Assembly: GCA_947462335.1 (NCBI GenBank)
Contig: OX381713.1
Span: 18,468,381-18,532,380 of the forward strand
Length of the DNA: 64,000 bases
Direction of reading: 5' to 3'
From: Harmothoe impar
Lineage: Eukaryota > Annelida > Polychaeta > Phyllodocida > Polynoidae
Shown here: positions 1 through 13,172 of the stretch, piece after piece
Numbering within the stretch: the first letter of the stretch is position 1
Layout of the letters: each line of letters starts with the position of its first letter
The notes under the pieces: model-generated
Databases searched by the model: none
What the model saw: only the letters and a program-made list of their open reading frames with translations
What the model was told of the DNA's origin: nothing
Position numbers and translations under genes: made by a program

Positions 1-1703
1 AGGAAAATATGATATGAGGCAATTTGAGAAATGTGTAGCTGAGCTAAGCTCACTGGCTATTTATGAAGATATGTATGTAGGCTGGAGGGACTTCTTTTGA
101 TATATACCTTTAATGACTTTGTAATGTGAGGAGTGCGTACCCTGCAGACCCTGAAATACAATATCTATATTCTCTATGTACATATATCACGCATTTGAAC
201 TAAAAACACTCAGCATGATGGAACGTTTGATGATACGGCCCAGAACCTCCTCTTTATTAATAGTTTTACTCGTATTTCCCTCCATTGTCCTAAATTTAAG
301 AGAATGAGTATTCCCTTCATGCGGCATTGCTGTTACATGACACGATTACAACTTTGGCCAAATCCTTCTTTGTTGAAGTATCTTCAATACAAATAGCATT
401 TTGAAACAAAGAACAAGCCAATGGTAATTAGCAACTCAGTTATTTTGCTATCATTATGCAAATCACAATATATAGACAACGGTGGGTGAGTTTTTGGTCC
501 GTTTTGGGCCATTTTGATCCATTTTGATATGACGTCACAGGGCCGCGCATTACGGCCATGGGTTATTTAACAGGGGTGTAATACAGCCTTCCTTGGTTAG
601 ATCAATGGTACTGCCGCATTCCAAAAGAAATAAAAACATGATCCCAATCTCAGGGACAACATTTTAATCATAATGTGCCTGCATCCGAAATAATAATGCT
701 CCTATTCACAGTTTCAAGGTAGTGACTTTCTGAAGGGATAAATATCCACCACCTCCTTCTACACGACGTCTTAAGCTTCAATCCACTGTGTAAGGAACGC
801 TGGGCAGTGGGCTGTGAGTGGGACCTATAGGGACCTCTCTGGATACCCTAGACAGTAATGACTCAGGACTGGTCAAGGCCACCTCTAACAACCTCTATGG
901 CTCAGGGGAGGTTAACACTACTATACATCATGCTCAAGATGACAGGTTATGGCAGGAAACAGGGACACACCAGCTTATCAAGGCCAACACATGTCTTATT
1001 CATGACAGACATTTTTTGTGACCAATACGTTGGCCTATGTGTGGACAGTCTGTTCTCTAAGGTACTTTGCATATTGTTTCCGCTTTTTGTACCCTCAAGT
1101 AAGAATAGAAATGTGTCTTTTAAATTTCTCCAGGCAGCTAGTGCATTAATTGTAGCAGATGGCTGTGTCTCACCAAATCGTTCCAAGATTGATCCAATTA
1201 AGTTGAAAGTCTTTGACCGGATGCAATATATGACGGGCTGAAATGTAAGACTGGGAGGAATGTGTGACCGGGCTGAAAGAAAACAGTTTATTAAAGGCAG
1301 ATGTAGATAGAAATTGACAGAAAAAGTTAATAAATGTTTAAAGACTTTATATTAATCTGTTTTTTAAATTTTTGCAACACAACACCAAAATGGCCCATAA
1401 ATGGAGGAATGCCATCCTAGGAGGAGGATTTAGGTACTTATGTGTGGAACCTTAATTGACATAATCTGTGTTTAAGTAACTCTCCATTGGGGTGTGTTCT
1501 AAAAGAAATTACGTAATTACAAATCCATAGGCAATTTGGTCATATGCAATATGGAAAATAGTTCTTGTCAATAGGAAAGCTGACTAGAAAGAAACCCGTC
1601 TCTTTTGAGTTTAATTAATCCAGAGATATTGTGATAAGTGTTACAGTTTGAATCAGTTTATAACAGAATGATATATCTTGTTGCTAATCTATACTGAATT
1701 CCA
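1..1703. other. Gene-free, AT-rich stretch
   Basis: I find no supportable gene here; the overlapping 60-130 residue open frames at about 818-1241 lack any recognisable domain and lie in both orientations. One fragment, around 1162-1215, shares the 17-mer GCTGTGTCTCACCAAAT and following bases with the arm beside the minisatellite at 61284, so at least that part is a degraded repeat. Confidence 0.6.
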
Positions 1704-1833
1704 CACTGATAATAATACCTATAGTGAGTAGTGACTATATACCACCATATTTTGACCCCCGTAGTCAGGGGACTATACAACTAAGACACGTAGTCCGTGG
1801 TGACTAACATTTTCAGGTCTATTATTATCAGTG
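1704..1833. mobile_element. Short CACTG-ended MITE, 130 bp
   Basis: The ends are perfect 14-bp inverted repeats (CACTGATAATAATA and its complement). The dinucleotide CA lies immediately outside both ends, as expected for a 2-bp target duplication. The centre has further short inverted motifs (GTAGTCAGGGGACTA). It has no coding capacity and was presumably moved by a transposase supplied in trans. It shares its first bases and the 2-bp duplication with the five-copy CACTG family elsewhere in the window, but the interior is different. Confidence 0.7.
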
Positions 1834-2281
1834 CAGAGAAAGTAATCATAATCATCTATGCCTGATAAGGACTATTTGGATGGTTTGCAAAGTAATATTA
1901 CATCCATCCTTCTGCAATATGATGAGTATAGGAAGATTATGATTGGTAAGTGGTAACCTTTTTTCTATCTCCATTTATCTCCACCGAAGCATAACAGACT
2001 GAATTTAATTGAATTTGTTGCTCTCTGAGTCTTATATGATGTGCAAAAGACATCATTTCAGGTGTATTCTTAAGGTTCTGCCCACAGAGGCTGACGTGAA
2101 GCAGGCCATGTTCATCAAAACGTGATCCCCTACAGAGCTCTTTCTTCAGAAAAGTCTTAATGTTTGAGGTAGCCTGTGCTTAAGCCTCAGCCAAAAAAAC
2201 ATTAGAACTACATCACCTCAAAAGACATCCTCCACACATATCAGATGGTTCTCTGAGAGAGGGCTGGACTTAATCTAGGAA

Positions 2282-3025
2282 TTAAGGTAGGGTTTCAGGG
2301 TAATTCAGCTGGACATATTTTTAGTGTATTATTTACCTAGGATTTATTCAGAGTGTATGTAACACACACCAATCTGACTGGAATTGATGTTTCCTCCAAA
2401 AAATTACCATTTTATTAGGCGTTGCTAGGCATGTCATGGAAATGGAACAAAAAACATTCTTTTTTAGCTTCCAAATCTTCAAACGGAGTTCTGGGATGGA
2501 AATTCAACAACATATTTATTTCTGATGATGGGAGATGAATTTTGAAGTCATTTCCTGAGGAGATTTTTTGAATCATGTTGGTATTCCAAGTATTAAGGTC
2601 AGGGGAGCACTTCAAAGTTGCTTAGTTACTAAAAATTGTTTTTTTTTGGTGAAAAGCAGGTAAAATCACTCTTTTTTAGTAACTATGCAACTTTGAGGAG
2701 CTCTCCTGACCTTAATAACTGGAGTATTGATATGATTCGAAAAAGCTCCCCAGGAAATGGCTTCAAAATATCTGTCCAATCATCAGAAGTTATAATCTCA
2801 TTGAATTTCTATCCCATAAGTCCGTTTGAAGATTGAAAAGCTCAAAAAGAATGTTTTTGTTCCATTTTCATTCCATGCCTAGCATCGCTACACAAAATGG
2901 AATTTACTTGAAGGGTACATCAATTCCAGTCAGATTGGTGTATGTTACATATAATTTTAGCATACCTGTGGCAAATAATGCACTAAAAATGTGTTTAGCG
3001 GAATTACCCTGAAACCCTACCTTAA
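2282..3025. mobile_element. 744-bp fold-back (hairpin) element
   Basis: The whole segment is an imperfect inverted repeat centred near 2640. The outer ends TTAAGGTAGGGTTTCAGGG and CCCTGAAACCCTACCTTAA match exactly. Inner blocks also pair across the centre, for example the run around CAATCTGACTGGAATT with AATTCCAGTCAGATTG. Two short open frames (2415-2615 on -, 2636-2836 on +) encode related peptides only because they are the two arms of the hairpin; I do not consider them genes. The flanks read GGAA on both sides. Alternatively the terminal TTAA is the duplicated target, as in piggyBac or Kolobok elements. Confidence 0.75.
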
Positions 3026-5682
3026 GGAACCTTTTCTGTCGGGTTTGGATTCAAGTGTATATTAATCAAAAGACCCAGAACAATCTATGGTGTCTCTTCA
3101 TTCATGTTACACTGGGCCTCAAGACATTGGGATGAAGTAACCCTCTCACTAATAGCTACCACCCACAGGGGAACTTTGGCCGTTGCAGCCAATACATTCC
3201 CTATGAAACATTGTCTGATATCAACCCGGTGAATGGTGGCCAGGAAAAAATATGCAACCTTACATGGCAATTTAAAGCACAGACAGTTGTTTTTGAGAGA
3301 CATAATCAGGTGATATAACCTTATTATATATACCACACATCACTCGGAACTAAATCCCATGTATATGGCTAGTTCTTCCAGTAGCTGAACTTGACCTTGA
3401 AATGTACAGCTTTAATTCAATTTTATTTATTCATGAAGTGATTTCTAAAAATGTGACATGTACTGGGAATGGGGACCTTAGAGAGCACTCTGCACCAATT
3501 TCCTTTTCACAGATCGTGTCACAGTTTAATGACGATTATGCTCTACCCCGATGTACAATAAGCTCTATATCTCTTTCTTTGAATTAACTCTAAATGTAAG
3601 TACAGGAAATCGTGGGGCGACTTTCTCCTTGACGGCCCACATGTATATGTGACTTTAAACACTGGAGATCAGGTGCCCGTGGCTGACACCAACTGAGGCA
3701 TCCCTTGGTGGTGTCAGCACAAATTACTTGATCTCTCCCAGTGGAACGACAAGAAACACTGGAAAGAGATAATTCGTCCCTATGCCCCCCGTGCCAATTG
3801 CACTAGGTATAACATGATGGAATAAGATGATGTCTATTGAGAGCCCTTGGGGTTTGGAATACCCGCAAGAGTAGATTTACTAAAGAGTGTGCCTGGTATA
3901 CCACTGCTTGCTTAATATGCTAACATTTTACCAACGACCCGTCAGCTCTTCTCTCTCTCCTTCCCACACTCTCTGTCTGTATTTTGCTTTGCCTCAGCAT
4001 TGTGACAGGGTAGAGATTAATCTGATAATCAATAAGTTGTCATCTACAGGATGGATACCAGTCATCACTGTTGGCGATTATAATCCAGCGTTGATTACTG
4101 AATAAGGGCTTAATCCTATCAGTCTAACCTATGGTTGCTGTTATGAAGCCATAATACACTAAGTCCCTGTGGTCAAAACCTCTGCTTGCCCTATTGGACT
4201 GCATACCCTAGAGGACAAGGAATACAGCAATGGCCCTAAAGGCATGCTATCAACATGACAGTACTGCCCTATATCTATATATGCATCTTCTTATCATTAT
4301 TATTCATAGTTGGTATCCTACAGTAGCTAGTACCAGGCAAGTGAGTAGGTGGGCACATGTTAGTGTTGTTAAAATAGCAAGTAAAATTATTTTGATTGAG
4401 AAAGATTGTGGGAGGTCAGCTATGTAGGGAAGGCAGTAAAATCTGGACTGCATTCTTAAATATTGTGAACAAGCGCATAATATTGTCTCATTGGTGATGG
4501 TTTAAGAGACATTGATTAGAAACAGATGTGGTATAAGGGAGGGTGATTCTTTTAAACCATTAACTTCTCTCCTCCCCAACAAGACGAGTCCAAATAATTT
4601 CAACCAGCCCACCTGGGTTACAATCGTTTTTGTTGAACCCTATAATGTAAGACACTGGAATACATTGGGGGATAACATAAACATTTAGGGATGTCTGTGA
4701 AGTACTTATACACGAGCGAGCGGCTAGATACAATCCAGACATCGCAGAAAGAGAAACTCATTTCATTCATGTAGCATTCCGCATTTGTTGATAACAATCA
4801 AGTCGATAAAGTCGATATTTATGGAAGCATCCCCACCACAGATGGTTTCATCTTGTACCAAAGAATAAGCTACTTTTTCCTTTGGCTATTCAATGGCTTG
4901 CTCTTGGTAATAATTATATAAGATTTTATTTTAAATACGGTCATGCCAGGGACGTAATCAAGGTGCCATGTGTCAGGAGGCACTGTGGATTGGTGAGGAA
5001 AAGGGAGTGTTGTGTCATGATATGCTAAAGCCAAATCGTGTTTACTGCTTCATCGGCTAGTGAACATATGGTTTGCGGCCACTAATAAAAGTTGTATTCT
5101 CCGCGTCGCCCAAGGCTGTAGGGGCCGCCATTTTGTTAGGGGGACGTTTTGCACTGAATTTGGTACCACGACCCCCTAAAAATCCCCAATTTTGGCAAAA
5201 TAAAGCTAAATTAGGCTTCTGAAATTATCAATCTATCAGGATAAATACATATTTCTCGATTCATCCAAGAGTATTTTACTGATTTAGACAGATTTCGTCA
5301 GAATTAACAAATCTTTATATTACATCAGGACACAGCAACGCTATATGTCCCCCCAAAAAATGGCGGAAATTTTACAGGAAGTCCTTGTCAGACTCGGAGA
5401 ATATGTGACCACAGAGGTTAACACCGCCAAAGGTCAATAATATTTTATGGCTAGGAAACGGCAAACACCTGATTGCTAAGGCCTACCAACAAGGGTTTAG
5501 TAATGATAAACACTATTCACTGGCCAATAAAGGGGAGAACATCATGAAAAAGAGAGAAGATTCTAAACGACAGGGTAGGCTATCCATTCATCGGGGCCAC
5601 CCAGCAAAGCGTGAAGAAGATAACCAAACAGTCGAAACCATCTCTAACCAGAAGGAAACAAGCATCAATATATCCATGTCTC
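3026..5682. other. No gene recognised
   Basis: AT-rich sequence with only short, domain-less open frames. A small hairpin with GCTGACACCAA and its inverse lies near 3681-3718. Nothing else can be supported. Confidence 0.5.
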
Positions 5683-5870
5683 TTATAGCACTGCCACAGC
5701 CGTCCAGGATAATCAGGCCTATATGTCTACAAGTTTAGTGACATTGCCCCATAGCCACTGTATCATGCCTGTTGACTAATATGTCTGGGCCCTTCCAATA
5801 CATCAGGCCTTTCTGGCCACAGATCAATTCACACCCTGGAGGAATACAAGTCTCAGCCACATAATAATAT
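5683..5870 (+). repeat. Dispersed repeat E, copy 1 (fragment)
   Basis: Contains the shared series of motifs seen in the other copies: a GGCCACTGTATC-like block, then AATACATCAGG, then CAGATCAATTCACACCCTGGAGGAATACAAGT, shown here in parts, then TCTCAGCCACA. The same ordered blocks occur near 11880, 13890, 14195 and 24365. The family is diverged, so it is old. No coding potential is seen and the superfamily is not known. Confidence 0.6.
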
Positions 5871-6195
5871 GTTGCAGCTCAGAGCACTCCTCAATAGTTT
5901 TTCCCATATATCTTATTCTGAAGATTACATATTTTGGACAACCAGTAGATTCTGATGTTTTATGAGACCTTTAACATGTGTGTTTGGTAGGCGTATTGCT
6001 GTCTTTTTGTGATAGAAATTAAAGAAATTGTACATCTTACTATTATGTAATACATGAAACATACAAGTGAACACTTGGACAATCGCATCGCCATTCTTGA
6101 TCTCGATGATATCCTTAAAAGGATACAATATAGGAAACCCAACATTAGCTATCTATCTCCATAACGAGAAGCAGATACAGCAACTATTGTGACTG

Positions 6196-6552
6196 CACTG
6201 AAAATCCATAGGTTGAAAGGGTCAGTCAGTACAGACTATCCTATGTTCGTCATAATGTGTGTTAGTCACAATGGCAAAGCTATATTCAAAAATGACTGAG
6301 GGGGTCAGTCAGTAGTGGCTAACCTAGGTTCATCATTGGTGTGTTGTATTTGTATACCACTAGTTAGTGCCATCTGTGATGACAACGCAGTGGCTCCCCC
6401 TAGAAAGTAAAGGACTAAGGTGGGTTGGTCAGTACTGACTAACCTGACAATATTCACTTACCTAGGTTGGTCGTATAGTGAGCTAAAGAATGTCTAGGTT
6501 AGGTACTAGTGACTGAGAGATTGGTCATATAGGATGCCAGGGAATATCAGTG
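6196..6552 (+). mobile_element. CACTG-ended MITE family A, copy 1
   Basis: About 357 bp with inverted ends CACTGAAAATCC and GGATATTCAGTG-like GGAATATCAGTG. TG lies directly outside both ends as a 2-bp target duplication. The interior contains several short mirrored units such as GGTTAGTCAGTA and GGTTGGTCAGTACTGA. Near-identical copies occur at 10495 (-), 15069 (-), 38196 (+) and 54393 (+). Non-coding. Confidence 0.85.
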
Positions 6553-8761
6553 TGATGGCCATCACGATATACTAAACAGCTTTACTTGATTTCTACTCCC
6601 TGTAACAAAGTATCCTGATATGTATTGTGGAAATAGTTACCACCTCGAATGAACTGAATGAACAAGAGAACAAGAGTCTTGTAGATGGTTAATGCAGTGT
6701 TACGGTCGATCAGGCTTTTGAATCTTTGCCAGATTGAATAACCTGCCATTCACCTTCTGCATCATTTCCCCTGCTACATTCTTAGAGCTGAGTCTGAAAT
6801 CCGACTGGGTGGCTGGGTAGGTGTATACCGGGCCCTTTGTCAGCATCACTCCCTCTATGGACATGCCGGTTAAGGTGTCCAGTCAGGGAAGTTCTGCTAC
6901 ATGAAGCATACAACACACACTTGTTGGTTTGAGCAGGCTTGACCGTAGATGGTATGACCTGCTGCTGTTAAGTCTAATGAGGAAGTATCATTAATACCAA
7001 TACAATCAGCCATGGTGAGGATTTGGGGGTCTTGGAGGATAGAGCCTCTAACAGATCATTTAGATCTGAGGACAAGATGGTTTTTTTTTGCATTGAAAAG
7101 ACCCGTAAAGGAAGGTTACAGGAAATCTCCAGCTTACTGAGGACAAATGCTGTGTAATGTACAGAGAGCTTGAAGCACAGTGTCTCAAAGGCGCAAGTCA
7201 GGAGAAATGTGAGGCGCACTGTAGTGTAGATTTGCGAGAAATACCCTAGATCGCATAATTAAGAGATAAGTTATGGGAAAACATCACACGCTGATACTTG
7301 AGATCTTGGCAAAAAATATTGTCTTTGAGTTTTTACGATGTTCACTGCTTTTGCACGTGTTTTTATCAATAAACGTGCTTTTTGAGAGCTCATCCACGGC
7401 TCATTGAACAAAACAATAACTCTGATCGAATAAAACATGAGTGATGGGAGGACCCAAATGAAAAAATGGCACAGTTCAACTATCGATATCACTTGGGAAG
7501 TTGAATCTTAAAGTAGAGTAGTGTTTTAACTGAGTAATAATAATGTTTCTGTTTATGGTTTCAATATCTGTCAAAAATATACAGAAGAGTTTTGCTTTAC
7601 GAAAAGAAGACTTTAATGTATGTATACCATATAGTGATGGACATCAAACACAATGTATCGTACATGTATGAGGGTGTCATTGGGTTCAGATGGTGACAAT
7701 ACTGATACTGAATTATTACAGTGGGGTGGTAGGAAAGGGGAGGGGGACAAAATTTGTCAAGACCCTATACTATGATACATATGATTCCCAAAGCTTACCC
7801 GTCCAACATGAGGGAAAATGGGGCACAGGGGTCTGGGCCTCTTATCAATGTTTCAGGGAAGTCAAATATTACTTTTCTATACAATTTCAACATCAGCGTC
7901 TATATATGCGTCATCAGTCATATAAAAACCGACACTTAGAACTGGTTTCAGTGGGGCCCCATGCCCCCCCCCCCCACCATGAATGGCCAGTATGTAGTCA
8001 CAGTTAGTAGCCTGTATGTTTTGCAGGTTGACAATTACTGATATTGGAGTAATGGGTAGTAATAACAGTTTCTAGGCATTAGTCGCAAATGATACATATA
8101 GGGAAGGTTACACTGTTGATTCTAAATAGTAGAACTCCGGAGACAGACAAAGCCCTAGTCTGTGTCATGTGGGCAATATTGTATAGGGTGAAATTAATAC
8201 CGGCGAGATATGGTCCTAATTTCCGACCTGGCAATTGTGTAGTTGACTGCCATGTCCCAGGGCATTGTGAGCTGCCCTTGGCCTGGCGGAGAGCTAAACA
8301 GTACAGGTCCCCACATTGTCTGCATACAATGTCATGTTGCATAAATGGTATTATAGATGTTGCAGATTATATTACACCACAATAGCGAATGGGCCATTCA
8401 ATGAAACCCTGCACTCCCCCAGTTTACTGCAATCGGTATGTATATGCCTTATGTTATATTTTCTGAAACCTATTGAAATGCCCTTACAGGATGACAAAGG
8501 ACACGGGGAAGTATTAGTTAGTACTTTATTGACAGAGTCTAAAGGTTCACCAACCCTGTCTCAAATCCTTACTGAGGGTTAGCTGGTTAGAATGGATCTT
8601 TGGGATACAACACGATAACACAGTGTGACAGCAGCCTGGTGGTCAATGTGCAGTGATGACATTTATTTCGATTATTGAGGGATTATCTGATATTACATGT
8701 TTGTAATAGTGTGTGGAAGGCATCATTTCACATGTGATCAGACGTGGTATTCACTTACTGC
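6553..8761. other. No gene recognised; one poly-C run
   Basis: Short open frames without domains on both strands. A homopolymer of about 13 C residues sits near 7963-7976. I see no splice-bounded coding segment that can be defended. Confidence 0.5.
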
Positions 8762-8893
8762 AGGGGCGTGGCAAGTAGCTTTAAAGTAGGGGGGTGGGGG
8801 GCTGAGGGGTATTTTGACCCTTTTTGACCCTTTTTATCTGACCTTTTTGAGAGTTGGTCAAAGGTGGGGAGGGGGGGACATGCCCCTGGCCTT
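8762..8893. mobile_element. Possible short G-rich MITE
   Basis: AGGGGCGTGGC at the left and ATGCCCCTGGCC at the right give weak inverted ends around a G-rich, repetitive centre (TTTGACCCTTTTTGACCC). The inverted match is short and imperfect, so this is tentative. Confidence 0.35.
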
Positions 8894-9471
8894 ATTTTTG
8901 GGCAAGGTTCGAGTCACGCTCTGACATGTACATACAATTATTTTCAAATAGCGTTTTAGGATCTATAATATAAGACGGAGCTAAGGGCAATGTAAAAGGG
9001 TTAATACCATACGACAGACAGAAACGCCATTTAAAAGGGTCCCGGAGCAAATGGAATTGGTTAAACACTTCCAGGATGGTAATTCGAGATATTGAATATA
9101 AGTTATAGATAGAGGGGTTCGCATACTTAAATACATATAAATTCAAGTGTCAGACTCAAGGTATGTGGTCGACTCTAGATGAAGCTACCGGCGATTGGTG
9201 GAGCAAGGCGTGATACATTCTTTTATGTACAGCTGATGCCTTCAGATAAATGATGGGATGTCATAGTAATTACTGAAGCAGGCATGCGATAAATCACCCT
9301 TACGTGGGTATGCTTGTGAACTACTGATCGTATCATCACTCATGGTTCTTATTATATAGAGGAACAGAGCATATTTCAAGTATGTGCATTTTACTATGTA
9401 ATGTTGAGCTTAATTGTCAGAGAAATTATGTTTTATCGTCCAGTTTTTTGCTGCAAATGCATGTCCACTAG

Positions 9472-9746
9472 CATACATATTTCCAAGAGTTATACTTAAA
9501 ATACTTGTTTTTAGTAATTATTCTTATAGAACAAAGAGGAAATCGCCCACTTTCTTTAAAAAACTCAAACATGTTAAATATTTAAATTCCCACTTTTGAC
9601 GTCCACTTTGGACACCTTCAAACCTTTGTATTAAGGAATTTTGTCATCCAGGTGTGTCTGCTGGGAGACAAGACATGTATTTCACCTCAGCATCCAAATT
9701 CACGTTTTGTCTGATGACAAACAGCCTGATATATGCTAGTGGACAC
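9472..9746. mobile_element. GTCCACTAGCA-ended MITE, copy 1
   Basis: Inverted ends ATGTCCACTAGCAT and ATGCTAGTGGACA bound about 275 bp. The right part (ATTCACGTTTTG..GACAAAC..GGCCTGATAAATGCTAGTGGACACAGGCC, seen in pieces) recurs at 51402-51467, so two copies support the family. Non-coding. Confidence 0.65.
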
Positions 9747-9954
9747 AGGCCTTTTCTCATTATGTACAGAGAGGTATAGAGCGTGGTCTGATCATCATCA
9801 ATGTACAAGCTACAGCTTGGATATCTGCATGTAGATGAGAAGTGGTGATTATTGAGTCGGGCTCATCTGGCTGATGCCATCAACCTAATCACCGTCTGAT
9901 GTAATCCGCTTATATAGCCTATCAGACATTTGATCCCTGCCATCAGACCTTTGT

Positions 9955-10196
9955 TAACCCTTTGAGGACGACATAATGCATTACTGCATCATGCCCTCGG
10001 TTGGCATGATGCATGCATGCAGCCCTGGTGAGCAACTCGCTGGATTCATGCATCATGCTGACTCTACGGAGTTGATACTTTCCCGAACGGTCGGCATGAT
10101 TTGCCAATGCAGTACCGGCAAGTTATTCACTGGGGCTGCTTGGTGCATAATTAATACAAATGTCGCCTTTTATGGACATGCTGTCCTTAAAGGGTT
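9955..10196. mobile_element. TAACCCTTTRAGGAC-ended MITE
   Basis: Ends TAACCCTTTGAGGAC and GTCCTTAAAGGGTTA are inverted repeats with one mismatch. The interior holds repeated GCATGATGCATGCATG-type palindromes. The left boundary reads TTAA, reminiscent of piggyBac targets, but the right flank does not duplicate it. An open frame running through it (9976-10353) has no recognisable domain. Confidence 0.55.
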
Positions 10197-10494
10197 AGCT
10201 AGCGCACGTCTGATGAGGCTGATAACCCTGGGCAGACAGGGAAAACATCAACAGCCCAAAGGCATGGTGTCAACATGGCGTTATGCTTACACATCAGTCT
10301 TCTTGTATTGCAGGGTTAATATCCTCCCGGGTGTGTACTGGGCAAGCTCGTAAATATTTACCCTCCTTCCGCTGCACCGAGTACATGGGCAGATGTGGGG
10401 GTTTATTTAGTGATTGATCAAGTTAATTGGGAAAGAGTGAGAGAGGTCAGTTAGCTAGGCAGGGCTGGTAACAGGGCTTGCTGGGTAGAGACTG

Positions 10495-10865
10495 CACTGA
10501 TATTCCAAGGATTCATATACGACCAATCTCATAGTCACTAGTACCTAACCTAGTTAGTCATTTTTTTGTCTCCCTATACAACCAACCTAGGTAAGTTATT
10601 ATTGTCAGGTTGGTCAGCACTCACCGACCCAACTTAGTCTTTTAATTTCCAGGGGGAGCCACTAAGTGGTGATCATTGTATCTTACAGGTGGCACCAACT
10701 AGTGGTACACAAATACAACACCAATGATGAACCTAGGTTAGCCACTACTGACTGACCCCCTCAGTCATTTTTGAATATGACTTTGCCATTGTGACTAACA
10801 CACATATATGACGAACCTGGGATAGTCTGTACTGCCTAACCTTTTCAGCCTATGGATTTTCGGTG
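10495..10865 (-). mobile_element. CACTG-ended MITE family A, copy 2
   Basis: Reverse-orientation copy of the 6196 element. Its ends are CACTGATATTCC and GGATTTTCGGTG (one change in the terminal CAGTG). TG flanks both sides. Internal blocks such as CACCAACTAGTGGTA and the AATATGACTTTGCCA run match the other copies. Confidence 0.8.
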
Positions 10866-10867
10866 TG

Positions 10868-11879
10868 GTGAGCAACTGAAGTTGTTATCAGTGATGTTTT
10901 AGGAGATTGGAAGACTAATATATAGAGGAGCTCCCCTGCAATGCCCACTTTTCTTAATTGGCAGAATATGTGTAGGAACTATATAGCTTAATTCGTCATT
11001 TAGAGTCAAAACAGACGTCAATATGAATATGCATAGTTCAGCAAGGTGGTAGATGGCGAGCTATCATAAGGGGATCCATACGAGGGAATTTATTTTACTG
11101 ACAGGTTTGCTGAGCCAATGTAGATTTTAATCGCCTGGTACAGCTGAATATGAAATCTATCATGAGAATTGTAGTATCATTTTCGAGGGCAGGATTAGTC
11201 TAATAGCCAGCCCCACATGCCCAGCACATCTATAGTAATAAGCTAAGCACAAAAAACAGTAATATACGTATACAACAGCTGCCCTACGTGCTTGCACTAA
11301 TCCATGTGCACACACATCACCGCAGGTCTAATATCTTTTGGGAGATGATGAACATATATAATTATGTTTGAGGCACAAGTCCGTTGCACTGGAGTTATGA
11401 TCAAGAAAAGTAATCTCAGAAAGGTCACCAATAGGTCAGTCATAATAACATTGATTAGTAAAGACATGCATTTATAAGCAAATTTACTGGGTTATTTCAC
11501 GAGGTAAATCCAGGCCATATTCCATAATGCAGCCCAAGTGAAATGCAGCCATCGTTCAACTTGTCCTCCTTTCTTTTTTTTTCTTTTTTTTCATTTTTTT
11601 TGGTTCAAAATGTGAAAACATAATTGTGGAAAACCTACAGTGTTTATTCAAGGAGACTGCAATATACAGGGTTCGTTTCTTAAAACCAATACCATGCACT
11701 GTTGTTTTCTATAAGGAATAAATATACAGGATATACTTGCTGAGTGGTAGATACGCAGAATCGTGCAGTATATTAGGGTGCAAAGATATCCCATGGACAT
11801 CCGCTGATGCTAACCAGACCTGTATTTGTCTACACAATTAAGTCACCCTGACCTGAAGCCATCATATACCGTCTATTTA
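10868..11879. other. No gene recognised
   Basis: AT-rich, with a T-rich low-complexity run at about 11570-11601 and no open frame worth reporting. Confidence 0.5.
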
Positions 11880-12600
11880 CGCCTCCTGTGCCTGTGGCCG
11901 TGCAATACATCAGAGATCTCTGGGTACAGATTAGTTCACACCCGGAGGAAAACAAGTAGAGACACCATTAGGTCTCAACCTGATGGGGTTCATGTCAAAT
12001 GAATGTTTCTATCATGAACGCTAAAGGCACGATCTTGTGTTCCCCCTTTCCTGCTCAAGTTGGAGCATGTCTGAGCATTGTTCTGCATGACTGAGTGTGG
12101 AAGAAACTAAAGGATTTGGCCATTATGGCCCTCACATGCGGCTGCATATAAGGAAGTCCTTTGTTCTGTGATCAAACAATGTCACAATCACTGCCACTCT
12201 CAGGGCCCTATCACCTGCACAGTCTGTAAGCCATTCAACTTACCAATAGGCAGCTTTCACCTAGTGGTGTATGACCAGCATGCTCTATACAATAGATGTC
12301 TCTGGTACTATTGTCAGTTCCGAGTGTGCTGAGGTTTGCCTCCACAATCAGGGTTTATGAATAGGCAATGTATTATGAAAACAGAACAATGGAACCCTTA
12401 CAGGAACTCAGGATTTCTGAACGCCGCTATGCACCAGCAATGGACAAGCCGATGGGATAACAAATCAGAAGATTACAAGCACTTACCCTTTGCTAAAATG
12501 TGGGCGGAGGGGACTTCTGCCATTTTATAGTATAATTCATGATCTATAGTGATGTATTTACCTCATTTAATTAACCCAGACCTTTCATCAAGCTGAGGTT
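11880..12600 (+). repeat. Dispersed repeat E+F, copy 2
   Basis: The first part (to about 11985) matches the E blocks at 14195-14345. The second (about 12235-12600) matches 14785-15580: CAATGGAACCC then TACAGGAACTC, then a GGACCTCTGCCAT-like block, then GTATTTACCTCAT and CATCAA-CTGAGGTTA. Because E and F occur in the same order at both places, they are probably parts of one element of about 0.7-0.8 kb. No coding region or terminal repeat was identified. Confidence 0.55.
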
Positions 12601-13059
12601 ATACGCTGAAAACTAATCATGCACAGTTAATGAGGTATGGTCATCATCTTGAGTATTAGCCACTAGAGGCCCTACTAGATAATAATAGAATATGCAGTAC
12701 CTACGAGGCCATTTATTGATTGATATCTATATTTACTCTGATCAGGGACATTTTAAAGATAAATTAGAGACAGAATATCATCACATTAGGGACTCAAGTA
12801 CCGCACAAGCAAAATTCCCAAAAGCACACAATGTCATATGTGTACACATGGACTCAAACCACATTTACTAATGTTAGGATAGGCTAAGGCTGTTGTGAGC
12901 TATTTACATCTATGCTTTATTGGGCTTGCTATGAGGGATAGAAGTACTCTCAATTAAGGTCTGATGACAGGAGGGGGGAGGTAATTATGAAGTATTTAGA
13001 GATTGATACCTTGTTGTACAGAGAAATAAGTGACATGGAACTAATTATACACTTTCAAA
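12601..13059. other. No gene recognised
   Basis: AT-rich sequence without a supportable feature. Confidence 0.5.
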
Positions 13060-13172
13060 AAGGTAACCACAGTGATGACCGGGTGATGACAGGGTAATCA
13101 CATATGATTACCCTAGTGATTACCAAGTGATCACACGTGTCACAATCACTGTGATGACAAATTTTCCCCAGT
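13060..13172. mobile_element. Small palindromic element
   Basis: CACAGTGATGACCGGGTGAT on the left pairs imperfectly with ATCACACGTGTCACAATCACTGTGATG on the right (shown in parts), around the palindromic centre AATCACATATGATTAC. It looks like a very short MITE. No second copy was found in the window. Confidence 0.4.

Noticed and set aside
8905..8925. tRNA B-box-like GGTTCGAGTC suggesting a SINE
   Set aside because: No A box at the correct distance and no repeated copy in the window.
9976..10353. 125-codon open frame
   Set aside because: It runs through a palindromic MITE with repeated GCATGATGC motifs and has no domain.
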